Source of the DNA: Anaerolineaceae bacterium
Lineage (GTDB): Bacteria > Chloroflexota > Anaerolineae > Aggregatilineales > Phototrophicaceae
NCBI GenBank assembly: GCA_002699585.1
Contig: PABP01000038.1
Span: forward strand, 434,001-498,000
Direction: 5' to 3'
DNA length: 64,000 nt
This document shows positions 42,798-52,038 of this stretch, one piece after another (positions within the stretch are counted from its first letter, which is position 1; the number at the start of each line of letters is the position of its first letter). The translations under genes and the position numbers were made by a program. The notes beneath the pieces were generated by a model. That model did not search any database. It was not told the origin of the DNA and saw only the letters and a program-made list of their open reading frames with translations.

Positions 42798-43051
42798 CAC
42801 TCACATGCGAAGACCTCTTACAGCACTTATCGGCATATCTTGATGGCGAGTTGGATGACACGCTCTCCCAGGCGGCCCAAGAGCATCTGGCGACATGCGA
42901 AAACTGCCGGGTTATGCTGGACTCGACACAAAAGACAATCTTGCTGTATAAGCAGCAGGGGCAAGTTGTTACCATACCTTCGGGACGGAAGAACGCGCTT
43001 TACGATCAGATTGCAGCGGCTTTCGCCAAGAGCAAAACGAAGTCTGAGTAG
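42794..43051 (+). CDS. zinc-finger (ZAS) anti-sigma factor
   Basis: An 85-residue soluble anti-sigma factor with the zinc-binding signature H-x3-C-x2-C (QEHLATCENC) and an N-terminal LTCEDLLQHLSAYLDGEL helix that normally wraps the sigma factor. There is no membrane helix, so it is a cytoplasmic ZAS protein; in relatives such as RsrA, thiol oxidation releases zinc and frees the sigma factor. Translation is coupled to the sigma gene by ATGA overlap. Redox control here is inference from the family. Confidence 0.9.
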   Translation: MTLTCEDLLQHLSAYLDGELDDTLSQAAQEHLATCENCRVMLDSTQKTILLYKQQGQVVTIPSGRKNALYDQIAAAFAKSKTKSE

Positions 43052-43062
43052 GTTATCTTCGA

Positions 43063-43719
43063 TCAGGCTTTTTCAAATGCTGCCAGAATATCCGCTAGCG
43101 TAACGCCCTCAAAGCCATCCAGCAGGCGTAAATCGGCATGCTCCACTTGCTGGGAGCGACCAATCCCCACCGTATGACAGCCCGCACGTCGCGCCGCATC
43201 GACCCCAGCCTGGGCGTCTTCAAACACAACCACTTCATGCATACGCACCTGCAAACCACCTGCCACCCAAACAAAAGGGTCCGGCGCAGGTTTACCATTG
43301 GCGATAGTCAGGGCATCGGCCACCACCGGGAAGTAGGATGTCAGTTGCAGGCGTTCCAGGACGATACGCACATTACGGCTCGCAGAAGCCACTCCCAGAC
43401 GCAAACGCAAATCATAGGCTGAATCCAGAAATTCGGTCAGTCCTGGGGCGCGATTATCAGAGGAGAAGCTATTCAGATAGGTCATGAAATAGTCATTCTT
43501 GCGCTTCATGTAATCCTGGGCCTGGGCTTCTGTGACGGGTTTGCCTTTCAGCAAGCGGTTGAGGCTTTCCCGACGGGAGACACCGCGCAGCGCTTCATTA
43601 TCTTTGCGATTGAAGGGCAAGCCCTCTTCATCGGCCACACGCTTCCATGACTGATAGTGGTATTCCTCGGTATCGGTGATGACGCCGTCCAGATCGAAGA
43701 TGAATGCGCGTATGGTCAT
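43063..43719 (-). CDS. pgmB: beta-phosphoglucomutase-like HAD phosphatase
   Basis: A 218-residue HAD subfamily IA enzyme. Motif I FDLDGVITDTEEYHY carries the nucleophile and general acid aspartates. The cap segment NEALRGVSRRESLNRLL is diagnostic of beta-phosphoglucomutases, followed by motif II LGVASASRN, motif III NGKPAPDPF and motif IV VFEDAQAGVDAA. It converts beta-glucose 1-phosphate to glucose 6-phosphate, as after disaccharide phosphorolysis. It lies downstream of the GH2 gene on the same strand, 98 bases away across a hairpin. No phosphorylase is visible in the window. Confidence 0.88.
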   Translation of the reverse strand: MTIRAFIFDLDGVITDTEEYHYQSWKRVADEEGLPFNRKDNEALRGVSRRESLNRLLKGKPVTEAQAQDYMKRKNDYFMTYLNSFSSDNRAPGLTEFLDSAYDLRLRLGVASASRNVRIVLERLQLTSYFPVVADALTIANGKPAPDPFVWVAGGLQVRMHEVVVFEDAQAGVDAARRAGCHTVGIGRSQQVEHADLRLLDGFEGVTLADILAAFEKA

Positions 43720-43746
43720 GCTGGCTCCTGATGCTCGTTGTCTAGC

Positions 43747-43783
43747 AAACTGGCACAGGTCGATAAGCTAACCGTGCCAGTTT
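43747..43783 (-). terminator. hairpin between GH2 and pgmB genes
   Basis: Ten-base perfect stem AAACTGGCAC/GTGCCAGTTT (43747-43756 with 43774-43783). The minus-strand U tract is short, so it may be partial termination. Confidence 0.45.
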
Positions 43784-43817
43784 TGTTTATCTCGTGTTGA
43801 CTGGTCGCTTGTCCTGA

Positions 43818-45650
43818 CTAGTCTTCGTTATAAGCTTTCTCGATAGCGGCAGGACGGATTTGGGCGGCACGGATGCGTTCAATATCGAATTTGCCACCGC
43901 GATCATATTTGTAGATACCATTTTGTTCCTGGTAGATGTCGGTTAGCTGAGTGTAGCAATAGCCAAACATGTTGACATCGTCCAGCAGGACACCGCAGAG
44001 GCGTTCAAAGCGATCATAGAATTCGTCCAGCGTCTTGGGACGCTCACCGTAACCCCAGGAATCTTCACCTTCTTTAGCGTCCGGGTTCCACCAGATGCCG
44101 CCGAACTCACTAACGAAGTAAGGTTGGCCCGCATAGGGTATCGACCATTGAATGCGGCCCACCAGATTTTCTGACAGACCCCAACCACTGGCGTCATTTA
44201 GATATGGGTCATCATTGGCAAGGCCAGCGTGATTCTCAGCGAATTTATCGGGATCCTGGGTGTAGTCGTGGCTGTCATAGACATCTGCTGCAACAACACG
44301 GTGCGAATAACCGGAAGTATCCAGCACAGGCCGGGTGGTATCCATTGCTTTGGTGGCCAGGTACATGCCGAGCGTGACATCATCCAGCATGGTGAAACGA
44401 TCCAGTAAGGTTTGCCAGGTTTCGTTCAATGGGCACCAGCCAACAATGCTGGGATGCGAATAATCGCGTTCCAGGCATTCCAGCCATTGGGTGATGTAGG
44501 TCGCGCCAGGAGCCTGATGTTCAGCATCAATCGGCCCAGAGTGGCTACAGCCCCAATCACCGAACTCGCCCCAGACGATATAGCCCATGCGATCCGCATG
44601 ATAGATGAAGCGTTCCTCGAAGACCTTCTGGTGCAGACGGGCACCATTGAAACCCGCTTCCATGCTCAGCTTGATGTCATCAATGAGAGCTTGTTCACTG
44701 GGAGCGGTCATCAGGCCATCAGGATAATAGCCCTGGTCCAGCACCAAACGCTGGAAAACGGCCTTACCATTGATCTTGATCGCTTTGCCGTCGATGGTCA
44801 CGCTACGGAGACCGGCATAACTGCTGGCCTCATCAACGATAGTGCCATCAGCATCCAGCAATTGAATTTGCAAATCGTAGAGATGCGGGTCTTCGATGGA
44901 CCACAGGCGCAGACGGTCGTCAGAAATCGGCAGGTCGATACGCGGGGTCAGGTCGGCATCAGCCGGACGCGACACACTAACGACCTCGCCCTGTTCATCA
45001 GAAAGAGTGGCTTTGAGAGTCATGCCTGCGGCGTTGCCTGTTAGCTGCTGCTCCAGGCGGATGACCTGATTGGCAACATCGGGCGTGATGCGCGGGCGCT
45101 TGAGAGCTACTTCCGGCACGGGTTCCAGCCAGACCGTCTGCCAGATACCTGTCGTGCGTACATAGATGGCCCCATGGGGTCCATAGGTACGAGCTTGCTT
45201 GCCACGCGGTTTGGGTGATTGGCTATCATCACGGGCGCGGACGACGATGGTCACGGTTTCGCCAGCCTGGGCCACACCGGACAGATCGCAGCTAAAGGGC
45301 GAAAAGCCACCGCGATGACGCCCAACTTCCGTGCCATTTACCCAAACAGTGGCATCATAATCAACAGCCTGGAAGTTCAGTAGAACGCGCTTGCCAGCCC
45401 ATTCAGCCGGGATCGTCACGTCGCGCCGATACCAGACCACTTCCAGAAAATCCAGATTTTCCACACCAGATAGTTTGGACTCCGGACAGAAAGGAACCTG
45501 AATGGTATCTGTTAGGTCACGTTCCAGCAGGCCACGTTCCAGGCCACTGTTGCCCTGGTCGATTTCAAACTGCCATTCTCCATTTAAGCAAAGCCATTCA
45601 TCGCGCACGAACTGCGGACGCGGGTATTCACTACGGGGGATATCTACCAT
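43818..45650 (-). CDS. glycoside hydrolase family 2 enzyme
   Basis: A 610-residue GH2 enzyme (beta-galactosidase, beta-glucuronidase or related). The sugar-binding domain starts the protein (LNGEWQFEIDQ, VWYRRDVTIP, WVNGTEVGRHRGGFSPFSCD), followed by the Ig-like domain and a TIM barrel with acid/base E410 in WCPLNE and nucleophile E515 in YFVSEFGG. No signal peptide, so it acts inside the cell on imported oligosaccharides. The short length (no C-terminal domains) resembles the compact GH2 subgroup. Good Shine-Dalgarno GGAG. Substrate is not certain; context suggests plant-wall glycans. Confidence 0.92.
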   Translation of the reverse strand: MVDIPRSEYPRPQFVRDEWLCLNGEWQFEIDQGNSGLERGLLERDLTDTIQVPFCPESKLSGVENLDFLEVVWYRRDVTIPAEWAGKRVLLNFQAVDYDATVWVNGTEVGRHRGGFSPFSCDLSGVAQAGETVTIVVRARDDSQSPKPRGKQARTYGPHGAIYVRTTGIWQTVWLEPVPEVALKRPRITPDVANQVIRLEQQLTGNAAGMTLKATLSDEQGEVVSVSRPADADLTPRIDLPISDDRLRLWSIEDPHLYDLQIQLLDADGTIVDEASSYAGLRSVTIDGKAIKINGKAVFQRLVLDQGYYPDGLMTAPSEQALIDDIKLSMEAGFNGARLHQKVFEERFIYHADRMGYIVWGEFGDWGCSHSGPIDAEHQAPGATYITQWLECLERDYSHPSIVGWCPLNETWQTLLDRFTMLDDVTLGMYLATKAMDTTRPVLDTSGYSHRVVAADVYDSHDYTQDPDKFAENHAGLANDDPYLNDASGWGLSENLVGRIQWSIPYAGQPYFVSEFGGIWWNPDAKEGEDSWGYGERPKTLDEFYDRFERLCGVLLDDVNMFGYCYTQLTDIYQEQNGIYKYDRGGKFDIERIRAAQIRPAAIEKAYNED

Positions 45651-45921
45651 TTAATTCTCCTGCTGAAAGATAATTTGAACTTTTCTAAGCCATTGATTGT
45701 ATTACAAACTGTTCACTAAAACATGCCACAAATACACCTCAACTTTAACGTATTTCCCGAAATCTGTTGGGATACAGCCCACGCATTGGACATAAGCAAT
45801 TAAGTACAACATGAGTGACCTCGTGGGCCATTCTGACAGAGGTCTGATCCTCAAATCAGCCGCCTATGAACTCTGTGATTCATAATAATGGCATCTTGTC
45901 CAAACAATATAGGAGATCATC

Positions 45922-46428
45922 ATGGTTACTAAAGAAAAAGCGATGATGCCTGACCTTGGTTTAAAAGAAAATGCGATGACAGGCGCAGTCGAAATCCTGA
46001 GCAAGATGTTGGCTGATGAATTCCTGCTGCGTGTGAAATTGCGTAAGTATCACTGGAACGTCACTGGGCCACAGTTCCATGCCCTGCATGAGATGTTCGA
46101 AGAACAGTATGAAGCGCTCGCGACGCTGATTGACGAAACGGCTGAGCGCATCCGTGCCTATGGTGCTATGTCACCGGGTACGATGGAAGAATTCCTTGAC
46201 CTGACCCGTCTGAGTGAAAATCCGGGCAACATCCCGAATGCGGCTGGTATGGTCGAAAATCTCGTCAGCGACCACGAAGCAATGGTTCGTAATCTGCGAG
46301 AGGACATCAAGACGGCTGAAGACAACTACGAAGATGTAGGCTTGGCCGACTTCTTAACAGGCTATTTACAGGAACATCAGGAAATGGCCTGGATGCTGCG
46401 CTCATTCGTTGAGACCGCTGGCATATAA
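45922..46428 (+). CDS. dps: Dps-family ferritin-like DNA-protection protein
   Basis: A 168-residue Dps protein that forms a 12-mer shell, oxidises ferrous iron with peroxide and protects DNA. The ferroxidase helices are clear: KYHWNVTGPQFHALHEMFEEQYEALATLIDETAERIRAYG (landmarks HWNVTG, H, and E/D-x-D) and the later LVSDHEAMVRNLRED. A short polar N-terminus may bind DNA. Strong Shine-Dalgarno (AGGAG). It has its own terminator and is not in an operon. No OxyR or Fur box was recognised in the 271 bases upstream. Confidence 0.95.
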   Translation: MVTKEKAMMPDLGLKENAMTGAVEILSKMLADEFLLRVKLRKYHWNVTGPQFHALHEMFEEQYEALATLIDETAERIRAYGAMSPGTMEEFLDLTRLSENPGNIPNAAGMVENLVSDHEAMVRNLREDIKTAEDNYEDVGLADFLTGYLQEHQEMAWMLRSFVETAGI

Positions 46429-46465
46429 CCCAAACTTTGCAATTATGTTTCTCCCCCCCATGCCA

Positions 46466-46497
46466 TACCTGCTCTGAATCAGAGCAGGTATTTTTTT
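46466..46497 (+). terminator. Rho-independent terminator of dps
   Basis: Ten-base perfect stem TACCTGCTCT/AGAGCAGGTA (46466-46475 with 46481-46490), then TTTTTTT. Confidence 0.85.
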
Positions 46498-46620
46498 ATT
46501 TATAACAACTCATCTAACGCTCAGATAGACATACACAAGAATTATTTTAAGCCGCCTTGAGCTTAAAGTAGCTATTGCACAATAACAGCATCAGATACGA
46601 AATAACTTAGGAGGCATCAC

Positions 46621-46785
46621 ATGTTACGCTGGGCTGTTATACTATTCGTAATTGCTATTTTCGCCGCTGTTCTTGGTTTTGGTGGCGCCGCCGGACTGTT
46701 TGCCGAAGGTGCAGAAATTCTGTTCATCGGCTTCATCATCCTGGCTGTACTGGGTCTGATCTTTGGTCGCCGCTTCTTTGCCTAG
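46621..46785 (+). CDS. DUF1328 small membrane protein
   Basis: A 54-residue, two-helix membrane protein: MLRWAVILFVIAIFAAVLGF, GGAAGLFAEGAEILF and a second helix ending GRRFFA. This matches DUF1328 (YtjA-type) proteins, which are stress-induced in several bacteria. Too short for ordinary gene cut-offs, but the AGGAGG Shine-Dalgarno five bases upstream, the family match and a terminator 30 bases after the stop make it convincing. It lies 192 bases after dps, which suggests a shared stress theme but separate transcripts. Confidence 0.9.
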   Translation: MLRWAVILFVIAIFAAVLGFGGAAGLFAEGAEILFIGFIILAVLGLIFGRRFFA

Positions 46786-46816
46786 TGACTGAAATCAGCA
46801 ACAAGCAACAAAAACG

Positions 46817-46850
46817 AAAACAGGCTCCCCAAAGGGTCTGTTTTGCTTTT
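46817..46850 (+). terminator. Rho-independent terminator of the DUF1328 gene
   Basis: Stem AAAACAGGCTC/GGGTCTGTTTT (46817-46827 with 46834-46844, two G-U pairs), then GCTTTT. Confidence 0.7.
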
Positions 46851-46957
46851 AATGTACGACCAAGGAGGGAAATCTGCACACCATTTGAACAAGTTCGGCC
46901 TGGGATGTGCGTATCGTTCTCACATAAGCAATAAATAGGTGACCCTTTTTTGTTGCG

Positions 46958-47485
46958 TTAGGCTTGGTGAATCAGATCGTGCAACCGGGCAGCAATGGAT
47001 TCTGCAGGTTGGTGCGTGTTGTCCATTTTGACATCGTAGTTGGTGAGGTGTGATTGCTGATCGTAAAGCAACCTGGCTTCAGCGTTGGTGACGCTTGACG
47101 GGCGTGCTTGCAAACGTGCCAGGGTTTCTTCCCAGGTTGGCAACAATAGGACAATACGAAGATCATTATCTAGAAGCAGGTCACGATAACGCTGTGCGTG
47201 ACGATCCCCAACCACATCGCAAATGATGACTTCACAGTGCTCTGCGAGGAATGACTTTGCCAACATACAGGCATGTTTGATGCCCAGTCGATGCTGACCT
47301 TGTGCGAGAGCATCCGTTGAATCGTTAGGCCAGGGAGCCAAATGCGGGTTGCGCAGCATCCAACGCAGCACGTCAGTGTCGATGACCGCACAGCGCGGAC
47401 TGTAGCGCGTCGCATAGATATGTGCGATGGTATTCTTACCGCAGGCGGCAGGGCCAGTGAGGAGGGTAATGGGCAGCTTGTCCAT
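46958..47485 (-). CDS. P-loop kinase-like nucleotide-binding protein
   Basis: A 175-residue single-domain P-loop protein with Walker A GPAACGKNT (11-19), a DxD-like motif in VIDTDVLRWML, a hydrophobic Walker B strand EVIICDVVGDR and an arginine-rich lid (LARLQARPSS). It resembles small AAA_17/adenylate- or gluconate-kinase-like proteins that phosphorylate small molecules. The substrate cannot be read. It lies 43 bases from the end of the aldo/keto reductase gene, on the same strand, at the end of the sugar cluster. Confidence 0.8.
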   Translation of the reverse strand: MDKLPITLLTGPAACGKNTIAHIYATRYSPRCAVIDTDVLRWMLRNPHLAPWPNDSTDALAQGQHRLGIKHACMLAKSFLAEHCEVIICDVVGDRHAQRYRDLLLDNDLRIVLLLPTWEETLARLQARPSSVTNAEARLLYDQQSHLTNYDVKMDNTHQPAESIAARLHDLIHQA

Positions 47486-47528
47486 AGATTATCGCTCCAG
47501 AATAAGCTGCCCTATTTTATATCACAGT

Positions 47529-48470
47529 CTAGTTGGTTCCGGCGGTGTTAAGCCGTTGCATTTGCTCGGCACTGAGTTCGACATCCAGCGCACCGATGTT
47601 TTCCGCAAGTTGTTCTTCTGTACTGGCAGCAATTAACGGGATGACATCGCGGTCGAGCATCCACTTAAGGACGATCTGGTTAACGGTCGCGCCGGTTTCG
47701 TCGGCAATGGTTTTGAGCGTTTCCAGGCGTTTGTCGTTATCAGACATTTGCAACTCCGCACGGAAACCACGATCCGGGCGGGTGTATGCCCCGGATTGCA
47801 GCACACTGTAGGCCAGCAGCGTCATGTCCCGGTTGGCGATATAGTCAAGCAAATCATCATTGACCATTTTCTGCGGCTCAACATCCATGCCGGGGCGCAG
47901 CTTGAGGTAGGTATAGTGCTGCTGCACACAGCAGAATTGTGCCCAGTCATTTTCCTGGCTGACCCAGCGGGCTTGTTCCAGACGCCAAGCGAGGTAGTTA
48001 CTGGCACCGATGAAGCGCACCTTCCCGGCTTTCACCAGCCGATCAAAGGCTTCCAGTGTTTCTTCGAGCGGGGTTTCGCGGTCATCGACGTGACCATAAT
48101 ACAGGTCGATGGTGTCCACGTTCAGGCGCTTAAGGCTTTTGTTGCACTCGTTTTCGATGTCACTAGCGCGCAAGCGCTTGGGAATATCCCCATAGCCAAA
48201 GCCAACTTTTGAAGCGAGGAAAACCTTATCGCGGTTACCGCGCTCTTGCATCCACTCACTGAGGAGTGTTTCGCTTTCGCCGCCGACGCTGCCTTCGATC
48301 CAATGTGAATAGATATTGGCCGTATCCAAAAAAGAGCCACCCGCATCGACGTATTGATCCAAAATGCGGTAGGACGTCTGCTTATCATTTTTAGAGCCAA
48401 AATACATGGTTCCCAAGCAAAGGCTACTGACATCAACGCCAGTATGACCGAGTTGTTGTGTTTTCATCAT
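47529..48470 (-). CDS. aldo/keto reductase
   Basis: A 313-residue NADPH-dependent aldo/keto reductase with catalytic tetrad D49, Y54 (FLDTANIYSHW), K88 (LASKVGFGYGD) and H129 (DLYYGHVDD), the VRFIGASNYLAWRLEQAR strand and the C-terminal NADP site around VIPLIAASTEEQLAENI. It probably reduces a sugar or aldehyde arising from the imported glycan. The second ATG (48467) has better spacing to AGAGGAC and may be the true start. It lies in the sugar ABC transporter direction, after a hairpin. Confidence 0.92.
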   Translation of the reverse strand: MMKTQQLGHTGVDVSSLCLGTMYFGSKNDKQTSYRILDQYVDAGGSFLDTANIYSHWIEGSVGGESETLLSEWMQERGNRDKVFLASKVGFGYGDIPKRLRASDIENECNKSLKRLNVDTIDLYYGHVDDRETPLEETLEAFDRLVKAGKVRFIGASNYLAWRLEQARWVSQENDWAQFCCVQQHYTYLKLRPGMDVEPQKMVNDDLLDYIANRDMTLLAYSVLQSGAYTRPDRGFRAELQMSDNDKRLETLKTIADETGATVNQIVLKWMLDRDVIPLIAASTEEQLAENIGALDVELSAEQMQRLNTAGTN

Positions 48471-48498
48471 GTCCTCTGAATCTATGTGGTTTAAATCA

Positions 48499-48528
48499 GT
48501 GACGCACGAGCCATATGTCGTGCGTCAC
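48499..48528 (-). promoter_or_regulatory. intercistronic hairpin
   Basis: Eleven-base perfect stem GTGACGCACGA/TCGTGCGTCAC (48499-48509 with 48518-48528), between the MalG-like permease and aldo/keto reductase genes. No U tract follows on the minus strand, so it fits a stabilising or partial-stop structure. Confidence 0.55.
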
Positions 48529-48552
48529 CTATAAGTAATTACTTGGGGAATT

Positions 48553-49437
48553 TTACCCCTTAAGGCCCGTCATCACAACACCCTGGATGAAGTAGCGCTG
48601 GGCAAAGAAGAAGAGAATGATGACAGGGACCGTCACAGCCGCGGATGCAGCTAGCTGCAAATCCCAACTGATGTCTGTCTGGCTGCGGAAGGACGCCAAA
48701 CCCACAGCGATGGTAAAGTTCTCTGGGGAGCGCAGATAGGTCAAGGGGCCAATCAGATCGTTCCAGGCGAAGAGGAAAGTGAAGATCCCAATCGTAATGA
48801 GTGCAGGCTTGGACAGCGGCAGCATGATTCGCCAGTAGACGCCCAATTCACTACATCCGTCGATGCGGGCGGCATCGGCGATTTCCTCGGGAATCGTCCT
48901 GAAGAACTGGCGCATCAAAAAGATATTAAAGGCCCCACCACCAAAGAACTGTGGCACAACCAGCGGCAAAAATGTATCAATCCAACCCAAGCGTGTGAAG
49001 ATGATGAAGCTCGGCACAAGTAAAATCGCATAGGGAAGGAACAAGGTCGCCATCACGATGCCGAACCAAAAATCGCGGCCTGGGAAGCGAATCCGTGCAA
49101 AGCCATAGGCACAGAACGATGCCGACAGCACCACCGCAATGACGTTCATCCCGGCGACGAAAAGCGTATTGGCGAAGTACTGGCCAAACGGTTTATACGT
49201 CAGCGCGTTGATGTAGTTCTCCGGCACCATCGGGTTAGGGATGAAGTCCGGTGGGTACTGGAAGATCGCGTTTTGCGTCTTGAGCGAACTGGAAACCAAC
49301 CAGAGAAATGGCAAAATCATCACAATGGCAAAAAACCAAAGCAAGAAAATATTCAAGTATTTGAAGAACACATCCGTCCTAGACTTAGGGGCTGTTCTTT
49401 CGACATATTGTCCAGCAGGGGCATCAACAAAACCCAT
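48553..49437 (-). CDS. carbohydrate ABC transporter permease, MalG/LacG-like
   Basis: A 294-residue permease of the CUT1 sugar family. Six helices are visible. The N-terminal [22 protein letters not shown] and the EAA loop [33 protein letters not shown] (landmark) are typical of MalG/UgpE-type subunits, as is the C-terminal [22 protein letters not shown]. The AAGGAGG Shine-Dalgarno is strong. It follows the MalF-like gene by 12 bases. Confidence 0.95.
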   Translation of the reverse strand: MGFVDAPAGQYVERTAPKSRTDVFFKYLNIFLLWFFAIVMILPFLWLVSSSLKTQNAIFQYPPDFIPNPMVPENYINALTYKPFGQYFANTLFVAGMNVIAVVLSASFCAYGFARIRFPGRDFWFGIVMATLFLPYAILLVPSFIIFTRLGWIDTFLPLVVPQFFGGGAFNIFLMRQFFRTIPEEIADAARIDGCSELGVYWRIMLPLSKPALITIGIFTFLFAWNDLIGPLTYLRSPENFTIAVGLASFRSQTDISWDLQLAASAAVTVPVIILFFFAQRYFIQGVVMTGLKG

Positions 49438-49449
49438 CGTAAGCCTCCT

Positions 49450-50397
49450 TTAGTCACCCGGATTTTCGTAGTAAACACGCGAGCCAATATAACGGAACAC
49501 CAGCAGCGACATGCCCATCAAGATGAAGAACAGTAACCAGGACAGCACGGCAGCGTAGCCCATCTTGCCGCTCTGGAAAGCCGTACGATAAATATAGAGC
49601 ACGAGGAACAAAGTCGAGTTCTGTGGGCCACCATTGGTAATAAGCAACGCGCTCACAAAAATCTGGAATGAGTTGATGAAGCCAATCACCAAATTGAAGA
49701 AAATCACAGGCGACATGACAGGTAATGTCACATACCAGAGCTTGGCCCAACGGCCCGCTCCGTCAATTTCAGCCGCCTCATAGTAAATTTCTGGAATGCC
49801 TTGCAACCCGGCCAGGAAAATAATCATGGAGTTGCCAACGCCCCAAATGGTCAAGATGACGAAGGCAAATAAAACCCAGTCAGGATCCTGTAACCAGGCA
49901 ATTTTCGGCCCACCCAATGCCCGAATAAAGAAGTTAATCAGGCCAAATTCCGTATTAAACAACCAGGCCCACAGGATGGCATTGGCAACAGCCGGTACGA
50001 TGCTCGGCAAAAAGTAAATGGTACGGAAAATGGCAATACCACGTACTTTGCTGTTAATCAATGAGGCGAGGAAAAAAGCAAATACCAGGCCTAATGGCAC
50101 CGATATGGCCGAGAATAAAAAGGTCGCCTTAAGGGACTGGCCCAATATGGGATCGGAGACAAGCGTTTCAAAGTTTTCAAATCCGACGTAACGGGCAGGC
50201 GTGATCAGATTCCATTTTTGGAGCGTCAGATTGGCCGCAACGAGTGCCGGAATGAGGAACCAAAATAGGAAGCCCAGGATAAAGGGCATGATGAACATGT
50301 AGCCCAGTATCGTACGCCGACGCTTAAGAGGCAGTCCGTTATACCAGCGAAAGAAAGGTGTGGATTCAAGAAATGTTTGTTGGCGCTGTACAGTCAT
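49450..50397 (-). CDS. sugar ABC transporter permease, MalF/LacF-like
   Basis: A 315-residue CUT1 permease. Signatures are RRRTILGYMFIMPFILGFLFWFLIP, FRTIYFLPSIVPAVANAILWAWLF, and the EAA loop IYYEAAEIDGAGRWAKLWYVTLPVMSPV with TLFLVLYIYRTAFQSGKMGYA. It forms the channel together with the MalG-like subunit. It is separated from the binding-protein gene by 177 bases that contain a 12-base-pair hairpin. The ATPase subunit is absent; CUT1 systems often share an MsmK/UgpC-type ATPase encoded elsewhere. Confidence 0.95.
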   Translation of the reverse strand: MTVQRQQTFLESTPFFRWYNGLPLKRRRTILGYMFIMPFILGFLFWFLIPALVAANLTLQKWNLITPARYVGFENFETLVSDPILGQSLKATFLFSAISVPLGLVFAFFLASLINSKVRGIAIFRTIYFLPSIVPAVANAILWAWLFNTEFGLINFFIRALGGPKIAWLQDPDWVLFAFVILTIWGVGNSMIIFLAGLQGIPEIYYEAAEIDGAGRWAKLWYVTLPVMSPVIFFNLVIGFINSFQIFVSALLITNGGPQNSTLFLVLYIYRTAFQSGKMGYAAVLSWLLFFILMGMSLLVFRYIGSRVYYENPGD

Positions 50398-50463
50398 AGT
50401 TAATAACCTGGCTCGCTATTATTTAGCAGGCGTTCAAGTCATGCGATACATATCATGAAACAC

Positions 50464-50503
50464 GCTTTGAGGAGGACATATTATGCATACGCCTCCTCAA
50501 AGC
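50464..50503 (-). promoter_or_regulatory. intercistronic hairpin between sugar binding-protein and permease genes
   Basis: Twelve-base perfect stem GCTTTGAGGAGG/CCTCCTCAAAGC (50464-50475 with 50492-50503) with a 16-base loop. As in malE-malF type operons it probably keeps binding-protein mRNA more abundant than permease mRNA. Confidence 0.65.
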
Positions 50504-50574
50504 AAGACTAACTTTTGAGTTCACATGTCGGTGCAGCCAAATCACTGGCACCGAACACGAAAAAACCGCCCTAA

Positions 50575-51954
50575 TTACATGAAGGCTTCCATTGTCGCCG
50601 AGATAACTTCGTTAGCCGAGGCTACTGCATCCGGCAGAACGCTTTCTGCGGGTTCACCGATTGCAATGGCTTGATAGGCTGGGCCAAGATAATCATTGGT
50701 TGCTTCAATGAAGCCAGGCGGCAAGGAAACAGCCACACCGTGCTTCGGCAGATAGTCAGCCGCAAACTGCGCGTAGTTATCTGGGTGGATACCTTCAGTG
50801 ATCCAACCTTCGAGACCTTCTGGGGTCAGCATAGCAGACTGGTTCGGGATCCAGAGGCCGATTTTTGCGAAGTGCTGCTGATAGAACGGTGTGGCCAGGA
50901 AACGTACCCACTGCCAGGCGGCTTCAGGATTCTGGGTTGAAGCCAGTGCAGCATGGAAGTGTGCTTGCATGACACAAGCTGGCTGGGTCATCTTTGGCAG
51001 TGCGCCGGTACCCATTGCGACATTCATCAGTGAGGGGTTGGTCCAGGACAATGCCCACGAGCCATCAATGGCCATACCAAGACGGTTGTTGTCGATCATT
51101 TGGGTATTGGTCATACCCAGGCTTTCCATCGAGCTAGCCAATGGGGCCACATGATGGACATGGGTCAGGTCGCTCAGGCGTTGGAAGGCTTCAATCGCTT
51201 CCGGGCTGTCAAATGCGCACAGGCCATCTTCGTTGAACATCTGACCACCATTAGAGTAAACGGCAGATGCTACCGGTTGCCACCAGTCGTTCGGCCAGGA
51301 AACACCCCACTGAACGATATTTTCAGGATCGAAACCGGAGTCATCCGGGTGACGTCCGTTGGAATCGACGGTCAGTGCTTTTGCCACTTCTACGAAGGTA
51401 TCCCAGTCATAAATTTCGTCATCGCCGAACCCTGGCGGGGTCAGGCCAGCGGCATCGAACAGTTCCGCATTGTAGTAAATGTGGTGGGCAACCCAGGTCG
51501 AGCCGATACCGTACCAGCGACCATTGACCATACTACGATTGGATTCTTGCGGTTGGATAAAGTAATCTGGCTGGCTAAAGAGCGGATCGCTCTCGATATA
51601 GTCGGTCAGATCAAGCAAGATGCCACTGAGGGCATAGGTTTCGTATGCATCTGAAATGATGAAGGAGGCATCCGGCGCTGTACCCGCAGCAACGTTTGTC
51701 TGGAGAATACGATCATATTCACCAGCATCAGGGGTGTGCTGCCATTCAACAGTGATATTCGGGTTTTCTTCCATGAAGACCTGAATGGCTTCTTGCACGC
51801 CTTCATCTTCTGCGACACCGCCCCAACCACCGAATGTGATCGTGACGCCATCCTGAGCTTTAGTAATACTGACTTCTCCGAGGCGTGACATTAACGCCAT
51901 AGCGGCGGCTGATGAACCAGCCATCTTCAAAAAATCGCGACGTGACAATTTCAT
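50575..51954 (-). CDS. sugar ABC transporter substrate-binding protein (family 1, Tat signal)
   Basis: A 459-residue SBP_bac_1 protein. The N-terminus MKLSRRDFLKMAGSSAAAMA is a twin-arginine (Tat) signal (RR at 5-6), so it is exported folded. The body has TITFGGWGGVAEDEGVQEAI, WQHTPDAGEYDRILQTNVAAG and PEAAWQWVRFLATPFYQQHF, typical of CUT1 binding proteins. It serves the MalFG-like permeases downstream and, with GH127 upstream in the same direction, probably binds arabinofuranose-containing oligosaccharides (inference). AAGGAG Shine-Dalgarno. Confidence 0.94.
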   Translation of the reverse strand: MKLSRRDFLKMAGSSAAAMALMSRLGEVSITKAQDGVTITFGGWGGVAEDEGVQEAIQVFMEENPNITVEWQHTPDAGEYDRILQTNVAAGTAPDASFIISDAYETYALSGILLDLTDYIESDPLFSQPDYFIQPQESNRSMVNGRWYGIGSTWVAHHIYYNAELFDAAGLTPPGFGDDEIYDWDTFVEVAKALTVDSNGRHPDDSGFDPENIVQWGVSWPNDWWQPVASAVYSNGGQMFNEDGLCAFDSPEAIEAFQRLSDLTHVHHVAPLASSMESLGMTNTQMIDNNRLGMAIDGSWALSWTNPSLMNVAMGTGALPKMTQPACVMQAHFHAALASTQNPEAAWQWVRFLATPFYQQHFAKIGLWIPNQSAMLTPEGLEGWITEGIHPDNYAQFAADYLPKHGVAVSLPPGFIEATNDYLGPAYQAIAIGEPAESVLPDAVASANEVISATMEAFM

Positions 51955-52038
51955 AACGATCTCCTTAAATAAAAACTATCGAAGTGTAGATTTCAAAAAT
52001 AACGCAGAGCGTGAAACACGCTCTACGGAAACCCCTAA

